A stretch of 5,703 nt of DNA. Origin: Clostridiales bacterium. GTDB lineage: Bacteria; Bacillota; Clostridia; UBA8921. Positions 1 to 5,703 of this stretch are shown here, piece by piece; position 1 is the first letter of the stretch; the number at the start of each line of letters is the position of its first letter. The position numbers and the translations under genes are program-made. The DNA lies in NCBI GenBank assembly GCA_003535395.1, contig DOHE01000128.1, positions 1 to 5,703 of the forward strand. Reading direction: 5' to 3'. The notes below the pieces were generated by a model, which was not told where the DNA came from, searched no databases, and worked only from the letters and a program-made list of their open reading frames with translations.

Positions 1-42
1 GGTCGGCCGCAGCGAGCGGGGCGAGCGCTTCGGCCGGCCGGG
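1..42. repeat. G+C-rich self-complementary left end (possible assembly artefact)
   Basis: 36 of these 42 bases are G or C, against roughly half in the rest of the window. Bases 1-9 pair with 31-39 (one G-T wobble) and 11-14 pair with 26-29, giving a strong hairpin. GCGAGCG occurs twice, at 12-18 and 21-27. The reading frame is open through it but the encoded residues (GRPQRAGRALRPAG) are Arg/Gly/Ala-rich and do not resemble the NusB-to-catalytic linker of RsmB. It may be a chimeric or fold-back contig end; a natural G+C-rich patch is not excluded. Confidence 0.5.
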
Positions 43-813
43 ATGACCATCCGCGTCAACACCCTTCGGACCACCCCGGAGCAATTGCAAAAAAAACTGG
101 CCGCAGAAGGTGTGTCTGCTGTTCCCGGAAGAAAAGCGGAGCATGCGCTTTACCTGGAGGAAACCGGGGATATCCAGAGGCTTGAAAGCTTTCAGGAGGG
201 CTTGTTTTATGTGCAGGATGAGGCTTCCATGATCGCGGTATCCCGGCTTGCTCCGCAAAAGGGAGAAAATGTGCTTGATGTGTGCTCTGCACCGGGGGGC
301 AAATCAACATATATGGCAGAATTGATGCAGAATTCCGGTGCAGTGGTTTCTTTGGACATCAGCGGGCGGAGGCTGGCGGAGCTGGATGAATCCAGCCGCC
401 GGCTGGGGATCCGTATTATCCGCAAGGTGGTGCAGGATGCCCGGGATCTGTCATCATTGCGGGACTTTCAGGCAGACCGGGTACTTGTAGACGCACCCTG
501 TTCCGGGCTGGGCGTGATCCGGCGAAAACCGGAAATCAAGTGGGCTGCCAGTCCGGAGGAGATCCCGGCCCTGTCCGGATTGCAGCAGCAGATCCTGTTT
601 GCTTCCGCTGCCTGTGTCAAACCGGGAGGCATCCTGATGTACTGTACCTGTACCCTTTCTCAACCGGAAAATGAAGAAGTGACATCCGGATTTTTGCGGA
701 GATCTCCTGCGTTTCGCCAGGTTGACAGCCAGAAGCTGTTCCCGGATGCAGACGGTACAGACGGATTTTACTTTGCCGTATTTAGAAGGGATGACGCACA
801 TGCCGGAGGGTAA
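1..813 (+). CDS. rsmB: 16S rRNA (cytosine-C5)-methyltransferase RsmB, C-terminal part (5' end outside window)
   Basis: This is the catalytic part of the NOL1/NOP2/Sun-family enzyme that methylates C5 of a cytosine in 16S rRNA (C967 in E. coli) using S-adenosylmethionine in the cytoplasm. Numbering from the ATG at 43, the N1 motif RVNTL follows at once (residues 4-8). The SAM-binding motif VLDVCSAPGGKS is at 77-88. Motif IV DAPCSG is at 150-155, with Cys153 for product release. Motif VI YCTCT is at 200-204, with Cys203 the expected nucleophile. The family's closing DGFYFAVF pattern lies near the C-terminus, so the 3' end is intact. The full family is about 430-450 residues with an N-terminal NusB-like domain, which is absent here. 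The ATG at 43 is therefore internal and not a true start; the frame stays open to base 1. Codons 1-14 (bases 1-42) do not look like RsmB and may not belong to it. The stop at 811-813 abuts rlmN. Confidence 0.93.
   Translation, partial: GRPQRAGRALRPAGMTIRVNTLRTTPEQLQKKLAAEGVSAVPGRKAEHALYLEETGDIQRLESFQEGLFYVQDEASMIAVSRLAPQKGENVLDVCSAPGGKSTYMAELMQNSGAVVSLDISGRRLAELDESSRRLGIRIIRKVVQDARDLSSLRDFQADRVLVDAPCSGLGVIRRKPEIKWAASPEEIPALSGLQQQILFASAACVKPGGILMYCTCTLSQPENEEVTSGFLRRSPAFRQVDSQKLFPDADGTDGFYFAVFRRDDAHAGG
805..810 (+). promoter_or_regulatory. Ribosome binding site of rlmN, decides the start
   Basis: GGAGGG lies inside the last codons of rsmB. It is 8 bases before the ATG at 819 but only 2 bases before the ATG at 813, so 819 is the better start. 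The 813 ATG overlaps the rsmB stop (TAATG) by one base and would add only Met-Pro. Confidence 0.7.
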
Positions 814-818
814 TGCCC

Positions 819-1850
819 ATGCCCGATAAAAAGCATTTACTGGATGTTACACGGCAAGAGCTGGAATATGCCATGGCAGAAACCGGGAACAAGCCGTACC
901 GGGCAGCCCAGATCCTTCAATGGGTGTTCAAAGGAGCGCGTTCGTACGATGAGATGACAAATATCCCGGCATCCCTTCGGACATGGATGGGACAGCAGTA
1001 TCATTATCCGGGTATGGTGATCGGGAACAAATTGATATCAGACCTGGACGGCACAGTGAAATACCGTTTTGATCTTGCTGACGGGAACAAGGTGGAAAGT
1101 GTGCTGATGCGGTACAGACACGGAAACAGCATCTGTGTGTCCACCCAGGCGGGTTGTAAAATGGGCTGTGCTTTTTGCGCTTCCACCGGCATAGGGTTTT
1201 TAAGGACACTTACTCCGGGGGAGGTCGTGGAACAAGTGTTGGCAGTATCCGCAGAGGAAGGGGAAAGGGTTTCCCATGTGGTGTTCATGGGCATCGGCGA
1301 ACCTTTGGAGAACCCGGAGACCACCATCCAGGCATTACGCATCATGAATGATCCCAATGGTTTGGGCATCGGGATGCGACATATTTCCGTATCGACCTGT
1401 GGGCTCATCCCGGGGATCCGGCGGCTGATGGAAGAAAAAATGCCGGTTACCCTGTCGATTTCCCTGCATGCGCCCAATGATGAGATCAGAAGCAGGTTGA
1501 TGCCGATAAACAAAAAATATCCGATGAATGCGTTGCTTGCCGTTTGCCGGGAGTATGCGCAAACTACAGGACGCAGGGTCACATATGAGTATATCCTGCT
1601 TCAGGGCATCAATGATGCTCCCGGACAGGCCCTGGAACTGGCTTCCCTTTTGAAAAACACGGGAAGCCATATCAATCTGATCCCATACAACCCGGTTCCC
1701 GGCAGCCCTTTGACAGGGAGCCGGCGGGAAACGATGGAACGGTTTCATGGGATCCTGGAAAGCAAAAAAATCAGCGTTACCATGCGAAGGACACTGGGAA
1801 CGGATATCCTGGCCGCCTGCGGTCAGCTAAGGAGACAGGGGATGTCTTGA
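819..1850 (+). CDS. rlmN: Dual-specificity 23S rRNA/tRNA adenine-C2 methyltransferase RlmN (radical SAM)
   Basis: The enzyme makes 2-methyladenosine at A2503 of 23S rRNA and, in characterised members, at A37 of some tRNAs, through a radical-SAM mechanism with a methyl-cysteine intermediate. The protein has 343 residues, normal for the family. The N-terminal accessory region carries the RlmN pattern PYRAAQILQWV...YDEMTNIPASLR. The [4Fe-4S] motif CxxxCxxC is Cys113, Cys117, Cys120. Cys106, seven residues before it (ICVSTQ), matches the E. coli Cys118 that resolves the RNA adduct. GIGEP, which contacts SAM, is at 158-162. Cys334 in AACGQL matches the E. coli methyl-carrying Cys355. All catalytic cysteines are present. 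Cfr shares these residues, but the locus and N-terminal pattern favour RlmN. The start at 819 was chosen from Shine-Dalgarno spacing. The gene follows rsmB with five bases between stop and start. Its stop codon lies within the -35 box of the next promoter. Confidence 0.96.
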   Translation: MPDKKHLLDVTRQELEYAMAETGNKPYRAAQILQWVFKGARSYDEMTNIPASLRTWMGQQYHYPGMVIGNKLISDLDGTVKYRFDLADGNKVESVLMRYRHGNSICVSTQAGCKMGCAFCASTGIGFLRTLTPGEVVEQVLAVSAEEGERVSHVVFMGIGEPLENPETTIQALRIMNDPNGLGIGMRHISVSTCGLIPGIRRLMEEKMPVTLSISLHAPNDEIRSRLMPINKKYPMNALLAVCREYAQTTGRRVTYEYILLQGINDAPGQALELASLLKNTGSHINLIPYNPVPGSPLTGSRRETMERFHGILESKKISVTMRRTLGTDILAACGQLRRQGMS

Positions 1851-1875
1851 AATGGAAGAGAGGCTGGTATATAAT
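1847..1875 (+). promoter_or_regulatory. Predicted sigma-A (sigma-70 type) promoter for the phosphatase-kinase-rsgA-rpe part
   Basis: TTGAAA at 1847-1852 (consensus TTGACA, one mismatch) and a perfect TATAAT at 1870-1875 are separated by exactly 17 bases. Transcription would begin near 1882, leaving about 40 bases of leader before the ATG at 1922. It sits in the only real gap of the window, between rlmN and the phosphatase gene. B. subtilis also has an internal promoter activity in this locus as far as I recall; that is not needed for the call. Not shown experimentally here. Confidence 0.7.
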
Positions 1876-1878
1876 ACC
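1866..1878. repeat. Small inverted repeat covering the -10 box
   Basis: GGTAT (1866-1870) and ATACC (1874-1878) are perfect inverted copies around a 3-base centre, so the palindrome covers the TATAAT box. It could be part of an operator or could be chance, since TATA-rich boxes tend to be palindromic. Confidence 0.35.
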
Positions 1879-1909
1879 GGCGGTTGGATGCATATGATTG
1901 CAGATGGAC

Positions 1910-1914
1910 AGGAG
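1910..1914 (+). promoter_or_regulatory. Ribosome binding site of the PP2C gene, decides the start
   Basis: AGGAG lies 7 bases before the ATG at 1922. The in-frame TTG at 1898 and ATG at 1904 lie upstream of this site and have no Shine-Dalgarno sequence of their own, so 1922 is the supported start. Confidence 0.75.
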
Positions 1915-1921
1915 TGAGCGG

Positions 1922-2668
1922 ATGCTGACGGGTATGGCAAGCGACAAGGGCATGTTGCGTCAGCGAAATGAAGACAGTTGTGCAATTTTGACCGGGGAGA
2001 AAGGCATCCCCGATGTTTTTGTGATTGCCGATGGGATGGGCGGACACAGTTCCGGTGAGACTGCAAGCAAATTGGCTGTCGATCACGTCATTGAATATAT
2101 TCGAATGGATCCGTCAATATTTTCCAAGGGAGACGGACTGCCGGAGAGACTGGTCAGTATGATGCGAAATACCCACAGGCTTGTACTTGAATGCTCTCAA
2201 ACCACGAATGCATGGAAGGGGATGGGGACCACCCTGACGGTTGCTGTTTTACTTGAGTCAGATCTTTATGTCGGGCATGTTGGGGACAGCCGCCTTTATA
2301 TACTGGACAGCAGCGGATTTCGCAGGATCACTTCGGACCATTCATACACAGAAGAATTGATCCGTTCCGGAAAATTGACCCGGGAGCAGGCCCGCCATCA
2401 TCCCAATAAAAACATGATCACCCGGGCCATTGGCGGCCTGGAGGATGAAGTTGAAGTGGACACCTTCGTTTGCAGCCTGGAAAATGGTTCCCATATGCTG
2501 CTTTGCACAGACGGACTTACCAATGAAGTGGATGAACGGACCATCCAGGAAATCATTCTGGCAGCCGCCACTCCTCAGGATGCTTGTGATCAGCTGGTCC
2601 ACACAGCGAATCAGAACGGGGGCAGGGACAATATTACCGCGGTCATTTTGAGGTGCGATGATGATTGA
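1922..2668 (+). CDS. prpC: PP2C-family Ser/Thr protein phosphatase (PrpC/Stp type)
   Basis: A cytoplasmic, metal-dependent phosphatase that removes phosphate from targets of the partner kinase encoded next and from the kinase itself. The protein has 248 residues and is a bare PP2C catalytic domain, with no signal peptide or membrane segment, as in B. subtilis PrpC. All usual motifs are visible in order: RQRNEDS (13-19, Asp18), ADGMGGH (36-42, metal ligand Asp37), GMGTTLTV, HVGDSRLY (119-126, Asp122), SDHS (138-141), the HHPNKNMITRAIG stretch, CTDGL with metal ligand Asp197, and GGRDNIT with metal ligand Asp236. No catalytic residue is missing. The start at 1922 yields MLTGMASDKG, matching the family's N-terminus; upstream in-frame codons at 1898 and 1904 lack a ribosome site. 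Its last 11 bases overlap the kinase gene, implying translational coupling and balanced production of the two enzymes. Confidence 0.95.
   Translation: MLTGMASDKGMLRQRNEDSCAILTGEKGIPDVFVIADGMGGHSSGETASKLAVDHVIEYIRMDPSIFSKGDGLPERLVSMMRNTHRLVLECSQTTNAWKGMGTTLTVAVLLESDLYVGHVGDSRLYILDSSGFRRITSDHSYTEELIRSGKLTREQARHHPNKNMITRAIGGLEDEVEVDTFVCSLENGSHMLLCTDGLTNEVDERTIQEIILAAATPQDACDQLVHTANQNGGRDNITAVILRCDDD
2650..2653 (+). promoter_or_regulatory. Ribosome binding site of the kinase gene
   Basis: GAGG (extended as GAGGTG) lies within the phosphatase coding region, 4 bases before the ATG at 2658 and 7 bases before the next ATG at 2661. Spacing slightly favours 2661, but the two starts differ by one methionine only. 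Confidence 0.5.
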
Positions 2669-4607
2669 CAGGATACTGAACGGAAAATATAAACTGATCG
2701 CCAAGATCGGCGAAGGCGGGATGGCCAATGTTTATAAGGCCATTTCCATTCCTGACGGCATGTATGTAGCAGTCAAGATACTCAAACCCGAATACAGCAA
2801 TGATAATGAATTCATCCGGAGGTTCAAGGCGGAGGCGAAAGCAGCTGCCAGCCTGGATCATCCAAATATCGTCGCCATCCGGGATGTCGGAATGGAAGAG
2901 GATATTCATTATATCGTTATGGAGTATGTCGAGGGGATCACTTTAAAGGAATATATCAGCAGAAAAGGAATCCTCCTTTGGAGCGAAGCTGCCGAAATCG
3001 CCATCCAGATCTGCTCTGCGCTGCAGGAAGCTCATGACCATGGCATTGTTCACCGGGACATAAAACCGCATAACATTCTATATACAGAGGAAAAAACAGC
3101 CAAAGTCACGGATTTCGGCATCGCCCGCGCAGCTTCTGTTGCGACCATCACCATGGCCGGAAGCACGATCGGTTCGGTTCATTATTTTTCACCGGAACAG
3201 GCCCGGGGAGGGTTTACCGACGAAAAATCCGATATCTATTCACTTGGCATCACCTTGTATGAAATGGTGACCGGACGGGTGCCCTTTGAAGGAGAAAACC
3301 TGGTTTCTGTGGCTTTGAAACACTTGCAGGCGGAGCCCATGGAACCTTCCAAGATGTTTGATTCCATACCCGCCTCCATGAATGATATCATTATGAAAGC
3401 TATCAAAAAGGATCCGCGGCTTCGCTATTCATCTGCCGGAGAAATGCTTTCGGATCTGAGACGTGTGATCGTCGAACCCCGGATCTCCTTCGTGAAGTTC
3501 ATAAAACCCCAGGACCTGGGGGATACAGTGCGGTTGGATAATATACCGGCAGAAGGACCACAGACGGGAAACGGGGGGGCGGAATTGCTGGCAAAAAGCA
3601 AGGGAAACAAGCGAAAAAACAAGAAAATGAAAGACAGTACGATGATATGGATCATCGCCGTGGTTTGCATACTGATCATGCTGGGTGGAGCTGGAATCAC
3701 TCTGGCAACCATTCTGGGAACCGGAAAGGACAGAGGGGAATCTTTCACACTTTCCAATTATGTCGGGATGAGTTATCAGGAGGTCATGGATGAGCTGGAT
3801 GAAAAATACCAGGTCACGGCCAAGGTGATCTATAAATTTGATGAACGGTATGAAGACGGAAAAATCATCGCACAAAATCCTGCAGCTGGAAAAAAAATCC
3901 GCATGGGTGGTTTTACAGAGGTGGAACTTACTGTCAGCCAGGGGGAGCAGAGAGTCAAGATCCCCCAGTTGTCTTTTGCTGACTACCGGGACGGAGAAGC
4001 CCGCTTGACAGAACTGGGGCTGGTTCCAGTAATTTATGATGAATTCAATGCAACAGTCAGTCCGAATATGGTGACCCGCACCTATCCAGCGGCCAATAAA
4101 AGTGTCAAGGCGGGCGCACAGGTCATCCTTTACCGGAGTCGAGGGGCTGAGTCCAGGAGTATCCGGGTGCCCAACCTGATCGGAAAGACCCTGGACGAAG
4201 CAAAGCGGGAACTTGAAAAACTCAAGCTCAAGACGGGAGACATCCTCCCTTCAGACGGAGATAAGCAATATATAGAAGATCAGTTCCCTGCAGCCGGTGA
4301 AGAGGCATGGGAAAATTCAAAGGTAAATCTGTATTTGAAAAAGCTGCCCCAAGCTACCCCGGTACCGCAGATCCGGACGGACAGCCTGGTGATTGAGCTG
4401 GACGAGGATGAAAAGTATGATGAGAATGTGGATCTGAAGATCACGATTCTCTTTCCGGAAGTATCCGTCCCTTTGATCTACAAAGAGGAAACAGTTGCCA
4501 GATCCAAATTCCCGCTTACAACAGAAGTCAACTTTACAAACCGGGCGGGAACGGTGGTCACGGTGGAACTCGACGGCAAAAAGGTACTGCAGAGGGTTTA
4601 CAATTGA
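2658..4607 (+). CDS. prkC: PASTA-domain membrane Ser/Thr protein kinase (PrkC/PknB/Stk1 type)
   Basis: A Hanks-type kinase that senses peptidoglycan fragments outside the cell and phosphorylates proteins of cell wall synthesis, translation and division inside. It has 649 residues, about the size of B. subtilis PrkC. The kinase domain spans about 10-275: glycine loop GEGGMANVY (18-26), Lys40, helix-C Glu59, HRDIKPHN (132-139, catalytic Asp134), DFG (152-154), activation loop with Thr163, Thr165, Ser169 and Thr170, GSVHYFSPEQ (172-181), and Asp192. A Lys/Arg-rich stretch (about 312-326) precedes one transmembrane helix (about 330-353), giving an inside-to-outside topology. Three PASTA repeats follow (about 363-429, 433-493, 502-562), then a beta-rich C-terminal region (about 565-649) matching the Ig-like domain known from related kinases. 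All catalytic residues are present. It overlaps the phosphatase gene by 11 bases and rsgA by 4. If translation begins at 2661 instead, numbering drops by one. Confidence 0.96.
   Translation: MMIDRILNGKYKLIAKIGEGGMANVYKAISIPDGMYVAVKILKPEYSNDNEFIRRFKAEAKAAASLDHPNIVAIRDVGMEEDIHYIVMEYVEGITLKEYISRKGILLWSEAAEIAIQICSALQEAHDHGIVHRDIKPHNILYTEEKTAKVTDFGIARAASVATITMAGSTIGSVHYFSPEQARGGFTDEKSDIYSLGITLYEMVTGRVPFEGENLVSVALKHLQAEPMEPSKMFDSIPASMNDIIMKAIKKDPRLRYSSAGEMLSDLRRVIVEPRISFVKFIKPQDLGDTVRLDNIPAEGPQTGNGGAELLAKSKGNKRKNKKMKDSTMIWIIAVVCILIMLGGAGITLATILGTGKDRGESFTLSNYVGMSYQEVMDELDEKYQVTAKVIYKFDERYEDGKIIAQNPAAGKKIRMGGFTEVELTVSQGEQRVKIPQLSFADYRDGEARLTELGLVPVIYDEFNATVSPNMVTRTYPAANKSVKAGAQVILYRSRGAESRSIRVPNLIGKTLDEAKRELEKLKLKTGDILPSDGDKQYIEDQFPAAGEEAWENSKVNLYLKKLPQATPVPQIRTDSLVIELDEDEKYDENVDLKITILFPEVSVPLIYKEETVARSKFPLTTEVNFTNRAGTVVTVELDGKKVLQRVYN
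4592..4596 (+). promoter_or_regulatory. Ribosome binding site supporting the TTG start of rsgA
   Basis: GAGGG lies 7 bases before the TTG at 4604. The nearby ATG at 4614 is in another frame, so TTG is the start best supported, overlapping the kinase stop as TTGA. Confidence 0.65.
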
Positions 4608-5530
4608 TCAATCATGAGCCGGCGATTCCGGGGATCATCCTGAAAGGAGTCGGGGGCTTTTATACGGTGCTGGCAGACCAGAAGATCCACACCTGCAAAT
4701 CCAGGGGCATTTTCAGAAAAATGGGGATCATACCACTTCCCGGGGACAAAGTGGAGATCCAGCAGGGAAGAAATGGATCTTCAGAAGGAAGTATCGTTTC
4801 CATACTGGAAAGGAAAAACTGCCTGTCAAGGCCAGCGGTTGCAAATGTGGACAGGGTCGCACTGGTGCTTTGCCCCGGAGAACCGCCCTGGGACCTGCTT
4901 TATACAGACAGGATCCTTGCCTCGGCGTTAAGCCGGGGGATCGAAGCGCTCCTGATCATAAACAAAGTTGACCTGGATCAGGACAAGGCCTGTGAAAGCC
5001 TTAAAGATATATACGCCCGGGCCGGTTTTACAGTTTTTATGCATGGTCATTCCGGGGGAGAGCATTTCTTTGATCCTTGCAGACAGGAATGGGAAATGTT
5101 GTTGAAAGACAGGACTACGACACTGGCAGGACAATCCGGCGCAGGAAAATCCAGTTTGCTGAATCTGCTGGTTTCAGGGCTCCGGATGGAAACAGGAGTA
5201 TTGAGCATGCGTTCCGGCAGGGGCAGGCATACAACCCGCCATGCCGAGCTCATTCCGCTTTCAGCCGGGGGCTTTATCGTGGATACTCCGGGTTTTAGCC
5301 AGTTGGATACAGAAGATATGAAGGCTCAGGATCTTGGATCCTGCTACCCGGAGATCCGGGCGCTTGCGGGATCCTGCAGATTTTATGGGTGTCTGCATGA
5401 AACCGAACCTGAATGCATCGTAAAGCAGGCCGTTGAGTCCGGATGGTTTGAGCGGGGAAGATATGAAAGATATCTGACCCAGCTGGACGATATCAAGGAA
5501 AGAACAAGAAATGCGGGGTATCGGAAATGA
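4604..5530 (+). CDS. rsgA: Ribosome small-subunit biogenesis GTPase RsgA (CpgA/YjeQ/YloQ)
   Basis: A circularly permuted GTPase that binds the immature 30S subunit and checks late assembly of its decoding region. The protein has 308 residues, usual for the family. The N-terminal OB-fold (about 8-70) carries the pattern [13 protein letters not shown]...RGIFRK...PLPGDKVEI. GTPase motifs come in permuted order: G4 NKVD (120-123), G1 P-loop GQSGAGKSS (176-184), G2 RHTTRH (208-213), G3 DTPGF (227-231). The C-terminal zinc site is Cys258, Cys263, His265, Cys271. The region where the G5 motif is expected reads HGHSGG (147-152) rather than the common SA/SS-K form. Thr171 aligns with Thr166 of B. subtilis CpgA, reported as a PrkC target (alignment from memory). 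It starts with TTG, overlaps the kinase stop by 4 bases and overlaps rpe by 4 bases. Confidence 0.96.
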   Translation: MINHEPAIPGIILKGVGGFYTVLADQKIHTCKSRGIFRKMGIIPLPGDKVEIQQGRNGSSEGSIVSILERKNCLSRPAVANVDRVALVLCPGEPPWDLLYTDRILASALSRGIEALLIINKVDLDQDKACESLKDIYARAGFTVFMHGHSGGEHFFDPCRQEWEMLLKDRTTTLAGQSGAGKSSLLNLLVSGLRMETGVLSMRSGRGRHTTRHAELIPLSAGGFIVDTPGFSQLDTEDMKAQDLGSCYPEIRALAGSCRFYGCLHETEPECIVKQAVESGWFERGRYERYLTQLDDIKERTRNAGYRK

Positions 5531-5703
5531 AGCTGAAAATTGCACCTTCCATTCTGTCCGCTGATTTTGCCAGCCTGGGGATACAACTGGTGAGGCTGGA
5601 AGAAGCGGGAGCCGACATGATCCATCTGGATATCATGGACGGGCATTTTGTTCCCAATATCACTATCGGACCCCCGGTGATCCGGGCGATACGCAAACAC
5701 ACC
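5527..5703 (+). CDS. rpe: Ribulose-phosphate 3-epimerase, N-terminal 59 residues (3' end outside window)
   Basis: Interconverts D-ribulose 5-phosphate and D-xylulose 5-phosphate in the pentose phosphate pathway, in the cytoplasm. The visible part is the start of a TIM barrel. APSILSADF (6-14) carries Ser8 of the active site. [12 protein letters not shown] (33-44) carries metal ligands His33 and Asp35, the latter also a catalytic acid/base. The remaining metal ligands and the phosphate-binding loop lie beyond the window; the full protein is usually about 215-225 residues. The ATG overlaps the rsgA stop as ATGA. A weak ribosome site, GGGG at 5515-5518, lies 8 bases upstream, so translation is probably coupled to rsgA. 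Position directly after rsgA matches the known Bacillota order. Confidence 0.95.
   Translation, partial: MKLKIAPSILSADFASLGIQLVRLEEAGADMIHLDIMDGHFVPNITIGPPVIRAIRKHT

Noticed and set aside
43..45. The ATG at 43 as the true start of a short methyltransferase.
   Set aside because: It falls immediately before the N1 motif in the middle of the RsmB family sequence, the frame is open upstream to the window edge, and no ribosome site precedes it.
1004..1582. A 192-codon open frame on the - strand opposite rlmN.
   Set aside because: It is the shadow of a strongly conserved gene with every catalytic motif, and its product shows no recognisable family.
1852..1917. A 21-codon open frame (ATG at 1852, TGA at 1915-1917) between rlmN and the phosphatase gene, as a possible leader peptide.
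   Set aside because: Its start lies upstream of the predicted transcription start near 1882, it overlaps the promoter, and its ribosome site (AGGGG, 10 bases away) is weak. The shorter internal version from the ATG at 1888 has no convincing ribosome site.
1898..1921. Upstream in-frame starts of the phosphatase (TTG 1898, ATG 1904).
   Set aside because: Neither has a Shine-Dalgarno sequence, while the ATG at 1922 has AGGAG at 7 bases and gives the family's usual N-terminus.
3537..3542. GATAAT within the kinase gene as a possible -10 box.
   Set aside because: The bases 17 upstream are G-rich with no resemblance to a -35 box.
3429..3875. A 148-codon open frame on the - strand opposite the kinase linker and membrane region.
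   Set aside because: It lies wholly within the kinase gene, and its product has no recognisable domain.
1..5703. The possibility of a new defence, mobile or secondary-metabolite system in the window.
   Set aside because: Every gene belongs to a well-known family, in the conserved Bacillota order with intact catalytic motifs. There are no transposase or integrase genes, repeats arrays or unexplained gaps.

Overview
This window reads as a piece of a Bacillota (Firmicutes) chromosome, most likely from a clostridial-type anaerobe of moderate G+C. The evidence is the gene order rsmB - rlmN - PP2C phosphatase - PASTA-domain Ser/Thr kinase - rsgA - rpe, all on the + strand. This is the arrangement known from Bacillus subtilis (rsmB-rlmN-prpC-prkC-rsgA-rpe) and many Clostridia. 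Base composition is roughly even. Starts use good Shine-Dalgarno sites and one TTG codon. Species cannot be named from the sequence alone.

Layout: 1-813 is the 3' part of rsmB (16S rRNA m5C methyltransferase), cut by the left edge. 819-1850 is rlmN (radical-SAM 23S rRNA/tRNA m2A methyltransferase). The 71-base gap 1851-1921 holds a near-consensus sigma-A promoter (TTGAAA, 17 bases, TATAAT). 1922-2668 is a PP2C phosphatase (PrpC/Stp type). 2658-4607 is a membrane kinase with three PASTA repeats and a C-terminal Ig-like region (PrkC type). 4604-5530 is the circularly permuted ribosome-assembly GTPase RsgA. 5527-5703 is the first 59 codons of ribulose-phosphate 3-epimerase (rpe), cut by the right edge. 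No stretch over 300 bases lacks a gene, and I see no terminator, RNA gene, mobile element or CRISPR array.

The genes form one tightly packed unit with 4- to 11-base overlaps downstream of the promoter. The first two genes modify rRNA. The phosphatase and kinase form the antagonistic cell-wall-sensing pair that controls growth and, in B. subtilis, phosphorylates RsgA (CpgA), which is encoded next. The internal promoter suggests that the phosphatase-kinase-rsgA-rpe part can be transcribed apart from rsmB-rlmN.

I looked for a new system and did not find one; this is a conserved housekeeping locus. The points worth a second look are the anomalous, self-complementary, very G+C-rich first 42 bases (possible assembly chimera), the internal promoter with a palindrome over its -10 box, the conserved candidate kinase target threonine in RsgA, and a divergent G5-region in RsgA.
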